From Neorhizobium galegae (lineage in GTDB: Bacteria; Pseudomonadota; Alphaproteobacteria; Rhizobiales; Rhizobiaceae), in NCBI RefSeq assembly GCF_021391675.1, contig NZ_CP090095.1, positions 3,787,501 through 3,851,500 on the forward strand: a DNA stretch of 64,000 nt, given 5' to 3'. This document shows, piece by piece, positions 18,644-27,253 of this stretch (position 1 is its first letter; the number at the start of each line of letters is the position of its first letter). The notes below the pieces were generated by a model that searched no databases, had not been told where the DNA came from, and was given only the letters and a program-made list of their open reading frames with translations. Both the position numbers and the translations under genes were made by a program.

Positions 18644-19402
18644 TCAGACAGCGTGGTCGTATTCGAGGCTCGCCTGGATCAGTTCGCGGGCATAGGGATC
18701 CTTGGCCTGACCTGTCGCCAGCACGTCTCGGCTCATCACCTCGACCACGCGACCATGCTGCATTACCGCCAGCCGCTCGCACATATGATCGATCACCGCA
18801 AGATCATGGGAAACGAAGAGATAGGTCAAGTTGCGTTTTGCACGCAGATCGGCGAGCAGATTGAGCACTTCCGCCTGCACCGAGACGTCGAGCGCCGAGG
18901 TTGGCTCGTCGAGGAGCAGGATGCGCGGCTCGAGAATGAGCGCGCGTGCGATCGCCACGCGCTGGCGCTGGCCGCCGGAAAGCTCGTGCGGAAAGCGCGA
19001 CAGGAAGGCCGGATCGAGGCCGACATCGATCAGAGCCCGCTCCATGCGTTCGACCTGGCGGTCCATGCGATGGATGCGGAGTGGCTCCTGAAGCGCGGTG
19101 CGGATCGACTGGCGCGGATGCAGCGAACCGTAGGGATCCTGGAAGACCATCTGGACCGCACGGCAATATTCGACGAAGGGCATGTCGTTGACCGACCGTC
19201 CCTCAAGCTGGATGTCGCCCTCCCAGAGATTCAGGAGACGGGCGATGCAGCGCAGGATGGTCGACTTGCCAGAACCGGACTCGCCGACAAGCCCGAAGGA
19301 TTCGCCGGCCTCGACCGAAAAGCAGACATCGCCGAGAATGCGCTTCTTCGCCGAGCTGTAACCCAGATCGATCGAGAGGTTGCGAACGTCGATGGCGGTC
19401 AT
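18644..19402 (-). CDS. ABC transporter ATP-binding protein, DppF/OppF type
   Basis: 252-residue ATPase with Walker A GESGSGKST near 39-47, Q-loop FQDPYGSLHPRQ, signature LSGGQRQRVA, Walker B LLLDEPTSALD and switch His in VSHDLAV. Start ATG 19402 overlaps the stop of the companion ATPase gene by four bases. Length is slightly short for the family because the C-terminal substrate-type extension is reduced. It energises the importer at 20268-23869 on the inner face of the membrane. Confidence 0.93.
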   Translation of the reverse strand: MTAIDVRNLSIDLGYSSAKKRILGDVCFSVEAGESFGLVGESGSGKSTILRCIARLLNLWEGDIQLEGRSVNDMPFVEYCRAVQMVFQDPYGSLHPRQSIRTALQEPLRIHRMDRQVERMERALIDVGLDPAFLSRFPHELSGGQRQRVAIARALILEPRILLLDEPTSALDVSVQAEVLNLLADLRAKRNLTYLFVSHDLAVIDHMCERLAVMQHGRVVEVMSRDVLATGQAKDPYARELIQASLEYDHAV

Positions 19403-20256
19403 GCGCGCACCTCTTTGGTCTCTTGGGAGATGGTTTGGCGGTTCAGGACCGGAAGCGGCTTGCGGCTGCCGCCGATATGCGGCTGCGCGGCAAGCAACCC
19501 TTGGGTATAGGGATGCGTGCAGTTGCGCATGTCCCGGGCCGCCCGCTCCTCGACGACCTCGCCATGGCGCATGACCAGAACGCGGTCGCAGAAATTGCGC
19601 ACCAGGTTGAGGTCGTGACTGATCATGATGAGGCCGATGCCCTTGTTGGTCACCAGTTCGTTCAGGATGTTGAGGACCTGCATGCGCACCGTGACGTCGA
19701 GCGCGGAGGTCGGCTCGTCGGCGATGATGATCTGCGGCTCGGGGATCAGCATCATGGCGATCATGATGCGCTGGCCCATGCCGCCCGAGACTTCATGCGG
19801 ATAAAGGCCGAACACCCGTTCCGGATCGCGGATCTTCACCGCTTCCAGCATTTCCAGCGTCTTCTGCCGGGCGACCTGCGCCGAGGCCTTGTAGTGAACA
19901 CGATAGGCCTCGGCGATCTGGTCTCCGACGCGATGCACCGGGTTGAGCGAGAATTTCGGATCCTGGAGGATCATCGAAATGCGTCGACCGCGGATCGTCA
20001 GCATCTGCTTTTCGTTGGCGGAGATGAGGTCGATGCCGCCGAAATCCATGCGGTCGGCTTCGATCTTCGCGGTCGGCAGGAGCTTCAGCAGCGCGCGGCC
20101 GATCGTCGACTTGCCGGAACCGGATTCGCCGACAATGCCGAGCCGCTCGCGGCCGAGATCGAAGGAGACGCCCTTGACGACGGTGTTGTAGGTCTTGCCG
20201 CTGCGATAGCTGACGCGGAGATTTTCGACCTTCAGGAGTGCCTGGCTGTTATCCAT
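19399..20256 (-). CDS. ABC transporter ATP-binding protein, DppD/OppD type
   Basis: 285-residue ATPase: Walker A GESGSGKSTIGRALL, Q-loop LQDPKFSLNP, signature VSGGMGQRI (Val and Gly replacements are common in DppD proteins), Walker B IIIADEPTSALD, switch ISHDLNL. The C-terminal CTHPYTQGLLAAQP segment is the usual oligopeptide-ATPase tail. ATG 20256 is taken as the start because the longer open frame runs into the permease gene. It is 11 bases downstream of the permease. Confidence 0.93.
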   Translation of the reverse strand: MDNSQALLKVENLRVSYRSGKTYNTVVKGVSFDLGRERLGIVGESGSGKSTIGRALLKLLPTAKIEADRMDFGGIDLISANEKQMLTIRGRRISMILQDPKFSLNPVHRVGDQIAEAYRVHYKASAQVARQKTLEMLEAVKIRDPERVFGLYPHEVSGGMGQRIMIAMMLIPEPQIIIADEPTSALDVTVRMQVLNILNELVTNKGIGLIMISHDLNLVRNFCDRVLVMRHGEVVEERAARDMRNCTHPYTQGLLAAQPHIGGSRKPLPVLNRQTISQETKEVRA

Positions 20257-20267
20257 GGGGGAAAATC

Positions 20268-21173
20268 CTAACGCTGTTTCGGATCGAGCGCGTCGCGCAG
20301 GCCGTCGCCGAGAAGGTTGAAGGCAAGGCTGACGAGCAGGATGGCGCCGCCCGGGAAGGCGACCAGCCACCAGTTGTCCAGCATGTAGCGCCGGCCGGTG
20401 GCGATCATCGCGCCCCATTCGGGAAGCGGCGGCTGGGCACCGAGACCCAGGAAACCGAGGCCCGCGGCAGTCAGGATGACGGTCGCCATCGAAAGCGTGA
20501 TGCGCACCAGGACCGAAGGCAGGCACATCGGCATGATCGACTTGATGATGATGCGCAGTGACGACGCGCCCTGCATGCGCGAGGCCGAGATATAGTCGGC
20601 GCCTCGGAAGGTCAGCGTTTCTGCACGTGCGAGGCGGGCGATCGGCGGCCAGGTGGTGAGACCGATGGCGATGATCGCATTTTCAAGGCCGGCACCGAGG
20701 GCCGCCACGAAGGCAAGCGACAGGATGAGGCTCGGGAAGGACAGGAAGATATCGGTGATCCGCATCATGATCGTATCGTACCAGCCGCCGAAATAGCCGG
20801 CCGTCGTGCCGACCAGCAGCCCGATCGGACCGACGATCACCGAGACGATGGTGATGATCGTCAGGCTGATGCGCGTGCCATAGATGATGCGGCTCATGAT
20901 GTCTCGGCCGAGCTCGTCGGTTCCGAACCAGTGCTCGGCGCTCGGCGGCTTCAGCGTATTGCCAAGATTGATGACATTCGGGTCATAGGGCGCGATCAGC
21001 GGCGCGACGATCGCCGTCAGGACCAGGATGGTGATGACAATGAGGCCGAAACCCGAAGACGGGTTGCCGAGAAGCTCGCGGATGACGGCGAGCAATCGGC
21101 GGAAGGCCGAATTTGGGTTTGAGCGAGTACCGTTCATGGCCACGTCCTGCATGTCGAGAGATTGAGCTGCCAT
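20268..21173 (-). CDS. ABC transporter permease, DppC type
   Basis: 301-residue permease with an N-terminal cytoplasmic tail, a first helix near residues 38-60, the HWFGTDELGRDIMSR motif, the EAA-loop segment SASRMQGASSLR and the C-terminal GDGLRDALDPKQR. Start ATG 21173 lies one base after the upstream permease stop (TGA-C-ATG), so the two are coupled. Extensions toward 21233 lie inside that gene and were rejected. Confidence 0.93.
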   Translation of the reverse strand: MAAQSLDMQDVAMNGTRSNPNSAFRRLLAVIRELLGNPSSGFGLIVITILVLTAIVAPLIAPYDPNVINLGNTLKPPSAEHWFGTDELGRDIMSRIIYGTRISLTIITIVSVIVGPIGLLVGTTAGYFGGWYDTIMMRITDIFLSFPSLILSLAFVAALGAGLENAIIAIGLTTWPPIARLARAETLTFRGADYISASRMQGASSLRIIIKSIMPMCLPSVLVRITLSMATVILTAAGLGFLGLGAQPPLPEWGAMIATGRRYMLDNWWLVAFPGGAILLVSLAFNLLGDGLRDALDPKQR

Positions 21174-21174
21174 G

Positions 21175-22191
21175 TCACCGCGTCCTCGGATCGAAGATCT
21201 TGTAAAGCGCGTCGGAAAGCAGGTTGAGCGCAATGAAGATGATACCGACCAGCAGCACGCAGGTCATCACCGCGTTCATGTCGCCGATCAGCATGTTGTT
21301 GGTGATGTATTGGCCGAAGCCCGGCCAGGAGAACACGGTCTCGATGAGCACCGCCCCTTCCAGCAGGCTGCCATAGGCAAGCGCCACGATCGTCACCAGC
21401 TGCACCCGGATATTCGCGAATGCGTGGTGCCAGATGGTGCGGCCCTTCGAGAGCCCCTTCACCCGCGCCGTGGTAACGTATTCCTGGTTCAGCTGGTCCA
21501 GCATGAAACTGCGGGTCATGCGGGTGATATAGGCCATCGACGAATAACCGAGGATGCTCGCCGGCAGCAGCAGATGGTTGACCGCATCCCGCAAGACCTC
21601 CCAGTCGCCGGCGATGATCGAGTCGATCAGCAGGAAGCCCGTCGTTTCCGGTACGAGGCCGATATAATAATCCGACAGACGGCCGCCGCCGCCAACCAGA
21701 TCCAGCGCCGCATAAAAGATGATCAGGCCGATCATGCCGGTCCAGAAGATCGGCATGGAATGGCCGATCAGGGTGAGGAACCGGATGATGTGGTCGACCG
21801 GACGGTTGCGGCGCACGGCTGCCAGAATGCCGAGCGGAATGCCCAGGCCCGCCCCGACGATGATCGCGAAGGTCGCAAGCTCGATCGTCGCCGGCATGAC
21901 ATGCAGGATGTCGTTGATGACCGGCTGCCCTGTCCGGATCGACGTCCCGAAATCGCCGTGCAGCAGATCGCTCACATAACGAAAGAACTGCTGGTAGAGA
22001 GGAAGGTTCGCGCCGATCCGTTCCGCGACCGTGTCGTATGTGGCCTGGTCGGCCTCTTCGCCGACAATGGCGCGGACCGGATCGACGGGCATCAGCCGTC
22101 CGATGCAGAAGGTCAGGATCAGCAAGCCGAGAAGGGTTGCCAATATGGTGCCGGCCTGCCGCGTGAAAGCGGTGAGACGCTCGTTGTTCAT
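21175..22191 (-). CDS. ABC transporter permease, DppB type
   Basis: 338-residue permease with an N-terminal helix (residues 12-32), LYQQFFRYVSDLLHGDFGTS (typical DppB periplasmic region), the coupling-loop segment VTTARVKGLSKGRTIWHH and a C-terminal SDALYKIFDPRTR. It is the first permease after the binding-protein gene. An insertion rich in Gly near residues 165-172 (VGGGGRLSD) is in the usual variable periplasmic loop. Confidence 0.93.
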   Translation of the reverse strand: MNNERLTAFTRQAGTILATLLGLLILTFCIGRLMPVDPVRAIVGEEADQATYDTVAERIGANLPLYQQFFRYVSDLLHGDFGTSIRTGQPVINDILHVMPATIELATFAIIVGAGLGIPLGILAAVRRNRPVDHIIRFLTLIGHSMPIFWTGMIGLIIFYAALDLVGGGGRLSDYYIGLVPETTGFLLIDSIIAGDWEVLRDAVNHLLLPASILGYSSMAYITRMTRSFMLDQLNQEYVTTARVKGLSKGRTIWHHAFANIRVQLVTIVALAYGSLLEGAVLIETVFSWPGFGQYITNNMLIGDMNAVMTCVLLVGIIFIALNLLSDALYKIFDPRTR

Positions 22192-22264
22192 GGGACTTCC
22201 TCAGAACCGTACCGGATGCCGCGGCGCGGCCAGACCACGAGGCCCACGCCGCGGCAGCCGAGGA

Positions 22265-23869
22265 TTATCGTTCTTTCTTGACGGTGCGAAGCTGGGTGGA
22301 CCAGGACGGGTTCAGCTCGAGACCCTTGATGTCGGCCCGGAAGCCGACGCTATCGACCACTTCGGAGAATGGCTGAATCGGCGGCACCATATCCGCATAA
22401 TAGGTCTGGATATCCTGATATTCCTTGATCTGCTTGTCCTTGTTGCCTTCGACGAGAGCGTCATCGATCATCTTGTTGATCTTCTCATCATAGAAGGACG
22501 TGCGCCAGCCCTGGAAATTCGTCAGCTTCGCCTCATCCGCATTGTTGGGATTGTAGACGATGGCGCGGAAGTTCGAGTCCGGATGCGGCAACTGGCCGCC
22601 GCCGCCGCGACCGACCAGAAGCTCATATTTGCGTTCGCGCATCGCGCCGTAGATCTGGTCGCCGGAACCGGTGACGATCTCGGCCTTGATGCCGGCCTGC
22701 GCCAGCGTCGCCTGGATGGCGGTCGCAAGGCTCATGAACGGCACGTCGGAAATGGCGCGCAGCGTGGTCGAAAAGCCGTTCGGATAACCGGCTTCGGCAA
22801 GGAGTGCCTTGGCCTTTGCGATGTCGAGCTTGTAGCCCGCATTCGGCAAGGCGCCGAAAATGCCCGCCGGAACGGGACGATCGCGCAGCTTGCCGAAATA
22901 GGGCAGCACGCTGTCGTTCAAGCCCTGGTAGTCGATGAGATAACGCAGCGCCTCGCGAACCTTCGGCTTCTGGAACTTCTCATCCTTCATGGAAACGGCC
23001 AGATAATAGAAGCCGCTGCCGCCATTCGTCTGGATCTTGACATCCTTGCTGCTCTCGAGCGCCTTCAGGTCAGCCGCCGACATGGAAAAGGCGATGTCGA
23101 TATCGCCCTTTTCGAGCATCAGCCGCTGGCTCTGCGATTCCGCCAGATGGCGCATCATGATCCGGCGCATGGCCGGCTTCTCGCCCCAGTATTTCGGGTT
23201 CTGCTCGAGCGTGACGCGCTCGTTCGACTGCCACTGGCCGAGCGTGAACGGACCGGAGCCGGCGGAATTGTTGGTGAGCCAGGCGGCGCCCATGTCGCCG
23301 TTCTTGTCGTGCTCCGTGACCGCCTTCATGTCGAGGATGGAGCCTGGGCCGACAATGCCGAGCGTCTGCACGATGACCTGCGGGTCGACCTTCTTCGGCA
23401 GCTTGATGACAACAGTGCCGTCGTCCGGAGCGGTGAAGCTTGCATCGGCATTGGCGGCGGAGAAGCCGTGGGTCTTCAGGAATGAGGCCTGCGCCAGGTT
23501 GAGCTTCATCAACCGCTTGAAGGACCAGACCACGTCCGCCGAAGTGACCGGGTTTCCGGAAGCGAAGGTCGCCCCCTTGCGCAGCTTGAAGGTGATCGAG
23601 CCGTTGTCGTCGGCGACCGTCCAGCTTTCCGCCAGCTGCGGATTGACCTGGGCGCGATTGACGGCATCGAGCGCCACAAGGTTATCATATATGTTTGTGA
23701 GAACCTGTACGGTCTCCTTGCCAGTGATGGCAGCGGGATCGAGCGTCAGGATATTGGTCATCGAGAAGCCGACGACCAGCATATTGGGCGGGGTTTCGGC
23801 ATAGGCAGGCTGGAAAAACAGAGTGGAACCGAGCAATACAGGTCCCATTATTCTCGATAGCGGCGTCAT
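22265..23869 (-). CDS. ABC transporter substrate-binding protein, oligopeptide type (SBP_bac_5)
   Basis: 534-residue periplasmic binding protein with a Sec signal peptide cleaved near QPAYAETP. The mature start VVGFSMTNILTLDPAAI and segments KYWGEKPAMRRI, GDQIYGAMRERKYE and LVGRGGGGQ are shared with the orphan protein at 10108-11700. ATG 23869 follows GGGAGGACGGCC; the longer open frame upstream crosses the repeat region and is not coding. It is the first gene of a seven-gene operon. The two paralogues may feed the same membrane complex with related ligands. Confidence 0.94.
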   Translation of the reverse strand: MTPLSRIMGPVLLGSTLFFQPAYAETPPNMLVVGFSMTNILTLDPAAITGKETVQVLTNIYDNLVALDAVNRAQVNPQLAESWTVADDNGSITFKLRKGATFASGNPVTSADVVWSFKRLMKLNLAQASFLKTHGFSAANADASFTAPDDGTVVIKLPKKVDPQVIVQTLGIVGPGSILDMKAVTEHDKNGDMGAAWLTNNSAGSGPFTLGQWQSNERVTLEQNPKYWGEKPAMRRIMMRHLAESQSQRLMLEKGDIDIAFSMSAADLKALESSKDVKIQTNGGSGFYYLAVSMKDEKFQKPKVREALRYLIDYQGLNDSVLPYFGKLRDRPVPAGIFGALPNAGYKLDIAKAKALLAEAGYPNGFSTTLRAISDVPFMSLATAIQATLAQAGIKAEIVTGSGDQIYGAMRERKYELLVGRGGGGQLPHPDSNFRAIVYNPNNADEAKLTNFQGWRTSFYDEKINKMIDDALVEGNKDKQIKEYQDIQTYYADMVPPIQPFSEVVDSVGFRADIKGLELNPSWSTQLRTVKKER

Positions 23870-23935
23870 GGCCGTCCTCCCTTGGATTGCCGGTCTCCTC
23901 CCGGCAGATAGATAATTGCGATCCAAGAGATATGA

Positions 23936-23947
23936 TGTCTTACGACA
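23936..23947. promoter_or_regulatory. Weak palindrome TGTCTTACGACA upstream of the operon
   Basis: TGTC and GACA arms around TTAC, 67 bases before the binding-protein start, in the only upstream region of the operon that encodes its own GntR regulator. Arms are short, so this is only a candidate operator. Confidence 0.3.
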
Positions 23948-24046
23948 CCTGTCAATCCGAAATGCCGCCTTCACCGACTCCTTGCGAAGTCGCCGCGAAC
24001 AAGCACCAGACATGTTTCGGAATCTGATTTCTGAAGCACAGGAGGA

Positions 24047-24191
24047 TAATCGCATATGAGGATGTATGGCGGCGCGTGGAGCCCCTCCCCCTTGTGGGGA
24101 GGGGTTGGGGAGGGGATCTTCGCCCCGGATCAAACCCCCTCCCGCCTGCCGGCCACCCTCCCCACAAGGGGGAGGGTTAAGAATGCTGCGC
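24047..24191. repeat. RIME-like palindromic intergenic repeat, copy 2 (inverted to copy 1)
   Basis: The core from about 24081 to 24178 reads as the reverse complement of 16641-16740, with differences almost only in the central spacer (ATCTTCGCCCCGGATC against GATGCTGGATGAG on the opposite strand). Similarity continues into flanks. Within it are the inverted segments CCCCTCCCCCTTGTGGGGAGG and CCCTCCCCACAAGGGGGAGG. It lies between the importer operon start and the end of the sialidase-fold gene. Confidence 0.8.
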
Positions 24192-24249
24192 CGCCGCGCA
24201 TCCCATATGCGATTGCCCAGCCAGTCGCCGGCCTGAGCCGCGCGGCTGA

Positions 24250-25368
24250 TCAGCCGGCCATGTCGAAAATCGATGCGCCGATGAAGCGTTCCTGATCGCT
24301 GCCGTAATTGTAATAGTAGACGCTCAGCAGTTTCCCATCCGGCCGCACGACCGTGCGTGGATAGCCGAGATCGGACATGCCGCCGTCGTCGCGGATGATG
24401 ATGTCCTCGCTCCAGGTCTTGCCCTCGTCGGAACTGACCCGGGCACGCAGGCCATAGGGCGCATCGCGATAACCGAACACCAGCGCCAGCCGACCGTCCT
24501 TCAACCGGTTGATCGTCGGCGGATTGCCGGCGTAACCGGTATTCGGCACCGGCCGGCCGATCAATTCCCAGCTCTTTCCCTCGTCGCCGGAGGTATAGGC
24601 CTCGATCCAGGCCTTGCGGTCCGGGCCGCGACTTGCCGTCGAGCATCGCGCCAGCGTCAGCACCTTGCCGTCCTTGAGCCGGATCGACGCCGGCATGATC
24701 GCAAAACCTTCCGGCTCCTCCCCGACGAAGCTCTCGAAACTGAAGCTCTTGCCGCCATCGCGGGTGCGAACGCAGAAGACCTGGCCTTCCTTGCCGTTCG
24801 GCTTGGCGGCACTCAGCAGGAAGAGCGCGTCATGCTTGCCGAGCGGCACGATGTCGGTGCGCGCCGAAATGCCAGGCAGGCCGAAATCGCCGAGCCGGTA
24901 GGGACCGCGCCACGTCCTCGCCCGGTCGTTGCTGACATAGAACCAGCTGATCGCACCGCCCAGCAGGCCGGTGCGGGCGCACATGACGATGGTTTCAGGA
25001 TCGGTGAAATCGATCGGCTGGTCGAGCGGGCGAAGGTCCCGTTCGATGTCGATCTTCGGCTGGGCCTCGAGTTCCGGAAGCACATGTTCGTCACCCGAAA
25101 GCGTCTGGCTGCCGGGTACGAAGGCGTTGAACCGCTCGATCGTCCAGGTCTCGCCGCCATCCATGCTACGGGCCTGCACCGGAATGAACGGCCTGGTCTT
25201 GTCGCGCGCATGCAGGTTCTCCGCCTCGCCGCGAAACCCCTGGACAAAGATCGTCACCGCCTCACCACCCCAGAGCCAGAGGCCGTAATTGGCCGGCCAT
25301 GCAGCAAATTCGTCGGGTTTGCGGTAGACTTCGACATTCTTGATCGCATCTGACGTGATCACAGGCAT
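24250..25368 (-). CDS. Sialidase-fold (BNR/Asp-box) family protein
   Basis: 372-residue protein with repeated Asp-box motifs: SMDGGETW, TRDGGKSF, TSGDEGKSW and SSDEGKTW, the signature of six-bladed propeller sialidases and related exo-glycosidases. An RxP-type arginine triad is not obvious, so true sialidase activity is uncertain. There is no signal peptide, so it is probably cytoplasmic and would act on an imported glycoside. It is the last gene of the sugar importer operon 24250-29680, 43 bases after a permease. Other propeller families use the same repeats; the substrate is not identifiable here. Confidence 0.75.
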   Translation of the reverse strand: MPVITSDAIKNVEVYRKPDEFAAWPANYGLWLWGGEAVTIFVQGFRGEAENLHARDKTRPFIPVQARSMDGGETWTIERFNAFVPGSQTLSGDEHVLPELEAQPKIDIERDLRPLDQPIDFTDPETIVMCARTGLLGGAISWFYVSNDRARTWRGPYRLGDFGLPGISARTDIVPLGKHDALFLLSAAKPNGKEGQVFCVRTRDGGKSFSFESFVGEEPEGFAIMPASIRLKDGKVLTLARCSTASRGPDRKAWIEAYTSGDEGKSWELIGRPVPNTGYAGNPPTINRLKDGRLALVFGYRDAPYGLRARVSSDEGKTWSEDIIIRDDGGMSDLGYPRTVVRPDGKLLSVYYYNYGSDQERFIGASIFDMAG

Positions 25369-25411
25369 CCTCCTTGCCGCCGAGGCGGCTCATTCATTTC
25401 ACTATCGATGA

Positions 25412-26344
25412 TCAGCCCTTGACGCCGCTGGTCACGGCGCCGTCGATCACGTGTCGCTGCGCCAGAAGGTAGACGATGATGACCGGCAGGGTGATGAGGG
25501 TCGCCATCGCCATGACGACGTTCCAGCGCGCATCCGGTCCGCTCTGCAGGAGCTGCAGGCCGATCTGCAGGGTGGCCATCTCCCGGTGCGAGTTGAGGAT
25601 CAGCGGCCAGACGAAGTCGTTCCAGGCGCTCTGGAAGCTGAGCACGCCCAGCACGGCGAGCGACGGCCGGGCCAGCGGCAGCAGGATGCGCCGGAAGATC
25701 GTGAACGGCGAAGCGCCGTCCAGCTTGGCGGACTCCTCGTATTCCATCGGGATGCGGGTGAAGAACTGCCGCATCATGAAGATGCCGAACGGGGTTGCGG
25801 CGGTCGGCAGGATCATGCCCCAATAGGTGTTGAGCAGGCCGGTGCCGCCATTGCCGAGCCAGTCGTTGCCGCCGGCAAACGGGATCTTCTGGACGATCAG
25901 GAAGACCGGCACGATCTGGCTCTGCGCCGGCACCATCAGCAGGCCGACGACCAGCGCGAAGATCAGGTTGCGGCCGGAAAACTGCATGCGGGCAAGCGCG
26001 TAACCCGCCAGCGAGCAGAAGATGAGGTTCGAAACCGTCGAGCCCAGCGCGTAGATCAGGCTGTTCACCAGCTGCCGGCCGGCATCCGGCGAGGCCATGG
26101 CATCAAGGTAGTTCTGCCATCGCAGACCGTCCGGAACGAAACTCGGCGGAAACCGGAAGATTTCCTGGTCGCCCTTGAACGAGGTCGAGACCATCCAGAG
26201 GAAGGGCATCACGGTGGCGAGCGCTGCAAACAGCAGCAGCAGGTAACCGATGACGTTCATCACGTCGAAGCGCGGGAATTCCCGTCTCCGACCGCGGGAC
26301 GCGATCTGTCGTTCCATCGCTGCGGGTTGTGCAAGATCGGTCAC
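25412..26344 (-). CDS. Sugar ABC transporter permease, MalG/UgpE type
   Basis: 310-residue permease with six predicted helices and the MalG-type coupling loop EYEESAKLDGASPFTIFRRI. The start is GTG 26344, overlapping the stop of the partner permease (GTGA), with GGAGGAAAG upstream; a downstream ATG ten codons in is less well placed. A glycine-rich periplasmic loop (GGNDWLGNGGTG) lies near residues 160-172. It works with the MalF-type gene upstream and the ATPase at 28586. Confidence 0.93.
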   Translation of the reverse strand: MTDLAQPAAMERQIASRGRRREFPRFDVMNVIGYLLLLFAALATVMPFLWMVSTSFKGDQEIFRFPPSFVPDGLRWQNYLDAMASPDAGRQLVNSLIYALGSTVSNLIFCSLAGYALARMQFSGRNLIFALVVGLLMVPAQSQIVPVFLIVQKIPFAGGNDWLGNGGTGLLNTYWGMILPTAATPFGIFMMRQFFTRIPMEYEESAKLDGASPFTIFRRILLPLARPSLAVLGVLSFQSAWNDFVWPLILNSHREMATLQIGLQLLQSGPDARWNVVMAMATLITLPVIIVYLLAQRHVIDGAVTSGVKG

Positions 26345-27243
26345 GCGTCTTTCCTCCGCATGATCCGGGTCCCGATGATCGAGAATGCCAGGATGGTCAG
26401 GAAGAGTATGGTCGACATGGCCGCGCTATAACCGAACTCGGTATAGCCGAAGGCCGTCTGGTACATCTGGTAGACGACCGTTTCCGTCGAGCCGAGCGGC
26501 CCGCCCTGCGTCATCACGTAGATCGCGCCGAACACCTGGAAGGTCTGCACGATCAGGATGATCAGCAGGTAGAAGGTGACGGAACTCAGCATCGGCACGG
26601 TGATGCGCAGGAAGATGTCCTTGCCCTTGGCCCCATCGAGACGCGCCGCCTCGTAGAGGTCGTTCGGGATATCCTGAAGGCCCGCCAGATAGATGATCAT
26701 CGCGGTGCCGAAATCGCGCCAGATCGCCATGATGATCAGCGAATTCATTGCAAGGCTGGGGTTCTGAAGCCACGGCTGCGGCGGCAGGCCGACCCGGGTC
26801 AGGACACCGTTCAGCGGCCCGGCATAGGGCTCGTAGACATAGGCCCAGACGACGGCGGCCGCGATCAGCGAGGTCAGAACCGGCAGGTAGAAGATCGTCC
26901 GGAAAGCCATCCGTCCCGGCACTTTTTGATTGAGGGCGACCGCGGCCAGCAGGCCGAGCACCATGGTCGGGAAGGTCACGCCGACCGTATAATGGATCGT
27001 ATTGCCGACCGCCTGCTGGAAGCGCGTGTCATTGAACAGCTTGATATAGTTGTCGAAGCCGACGAAACTCGTCGGCTTCAGGAACGAGACGTCGGTAAAG
27101 CTCATCAAAAGCGTCGCCACCGCCGGCAGGAGAAGCGACAGGAACAGAATGACGAGCGCGGGTGCGAGAAATGCGTAGGCGCTCCAGTTCTGATGGAAAC
27201 TGACCGTTTTGATCGGTCCGGATGTCGAGTTCCGAAGCGCCAT
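26341..27243 (-). CDS. Sugar ABC transporter permease, MalF/UgpA type
   Basis: 300-residue permease; the first helix is at about residues 24-48 (FLAPALVILFLSLLLPAV), and the coupling loop is DLYEAARLDGAKGKDIFLRI. VMTQGGPLGSTETVVYQMYQ is a family hallmark. It begins ten bases after the binding-protein stop and overlaps the next permease start by four bases. Confidence 0.94.
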   Translation of the reverse strand: MALRNSTSGPIKTVSFHQNWSAYAFLAPALVILFLSLLLPAVATLLMSFTDVSFLKPTSFVGFDNYIKLFNDTRFQQAVGNTIHYTVGVTFPTMVLGLLAAVALNQKVPGRMAFRTIFYLPVLTSLIAAAVVWAYVYEPYAGPLNGVLTRVGLPPQPWLQNPSLAMNSLIIMAIWRDFGTAMIIYLAGLQDIPNDLYEAARLDGAKGKDIFLRITVPMLSSVTFYLLIILIVQTFQVFGAIYVMTQGGPLGSTETVVYQMYQTAFGYTEFGYSAAMSTILFLTILAFSIIGTRIMRRKDA

Positions 27244-27253
27244 ACCCTGGTCC

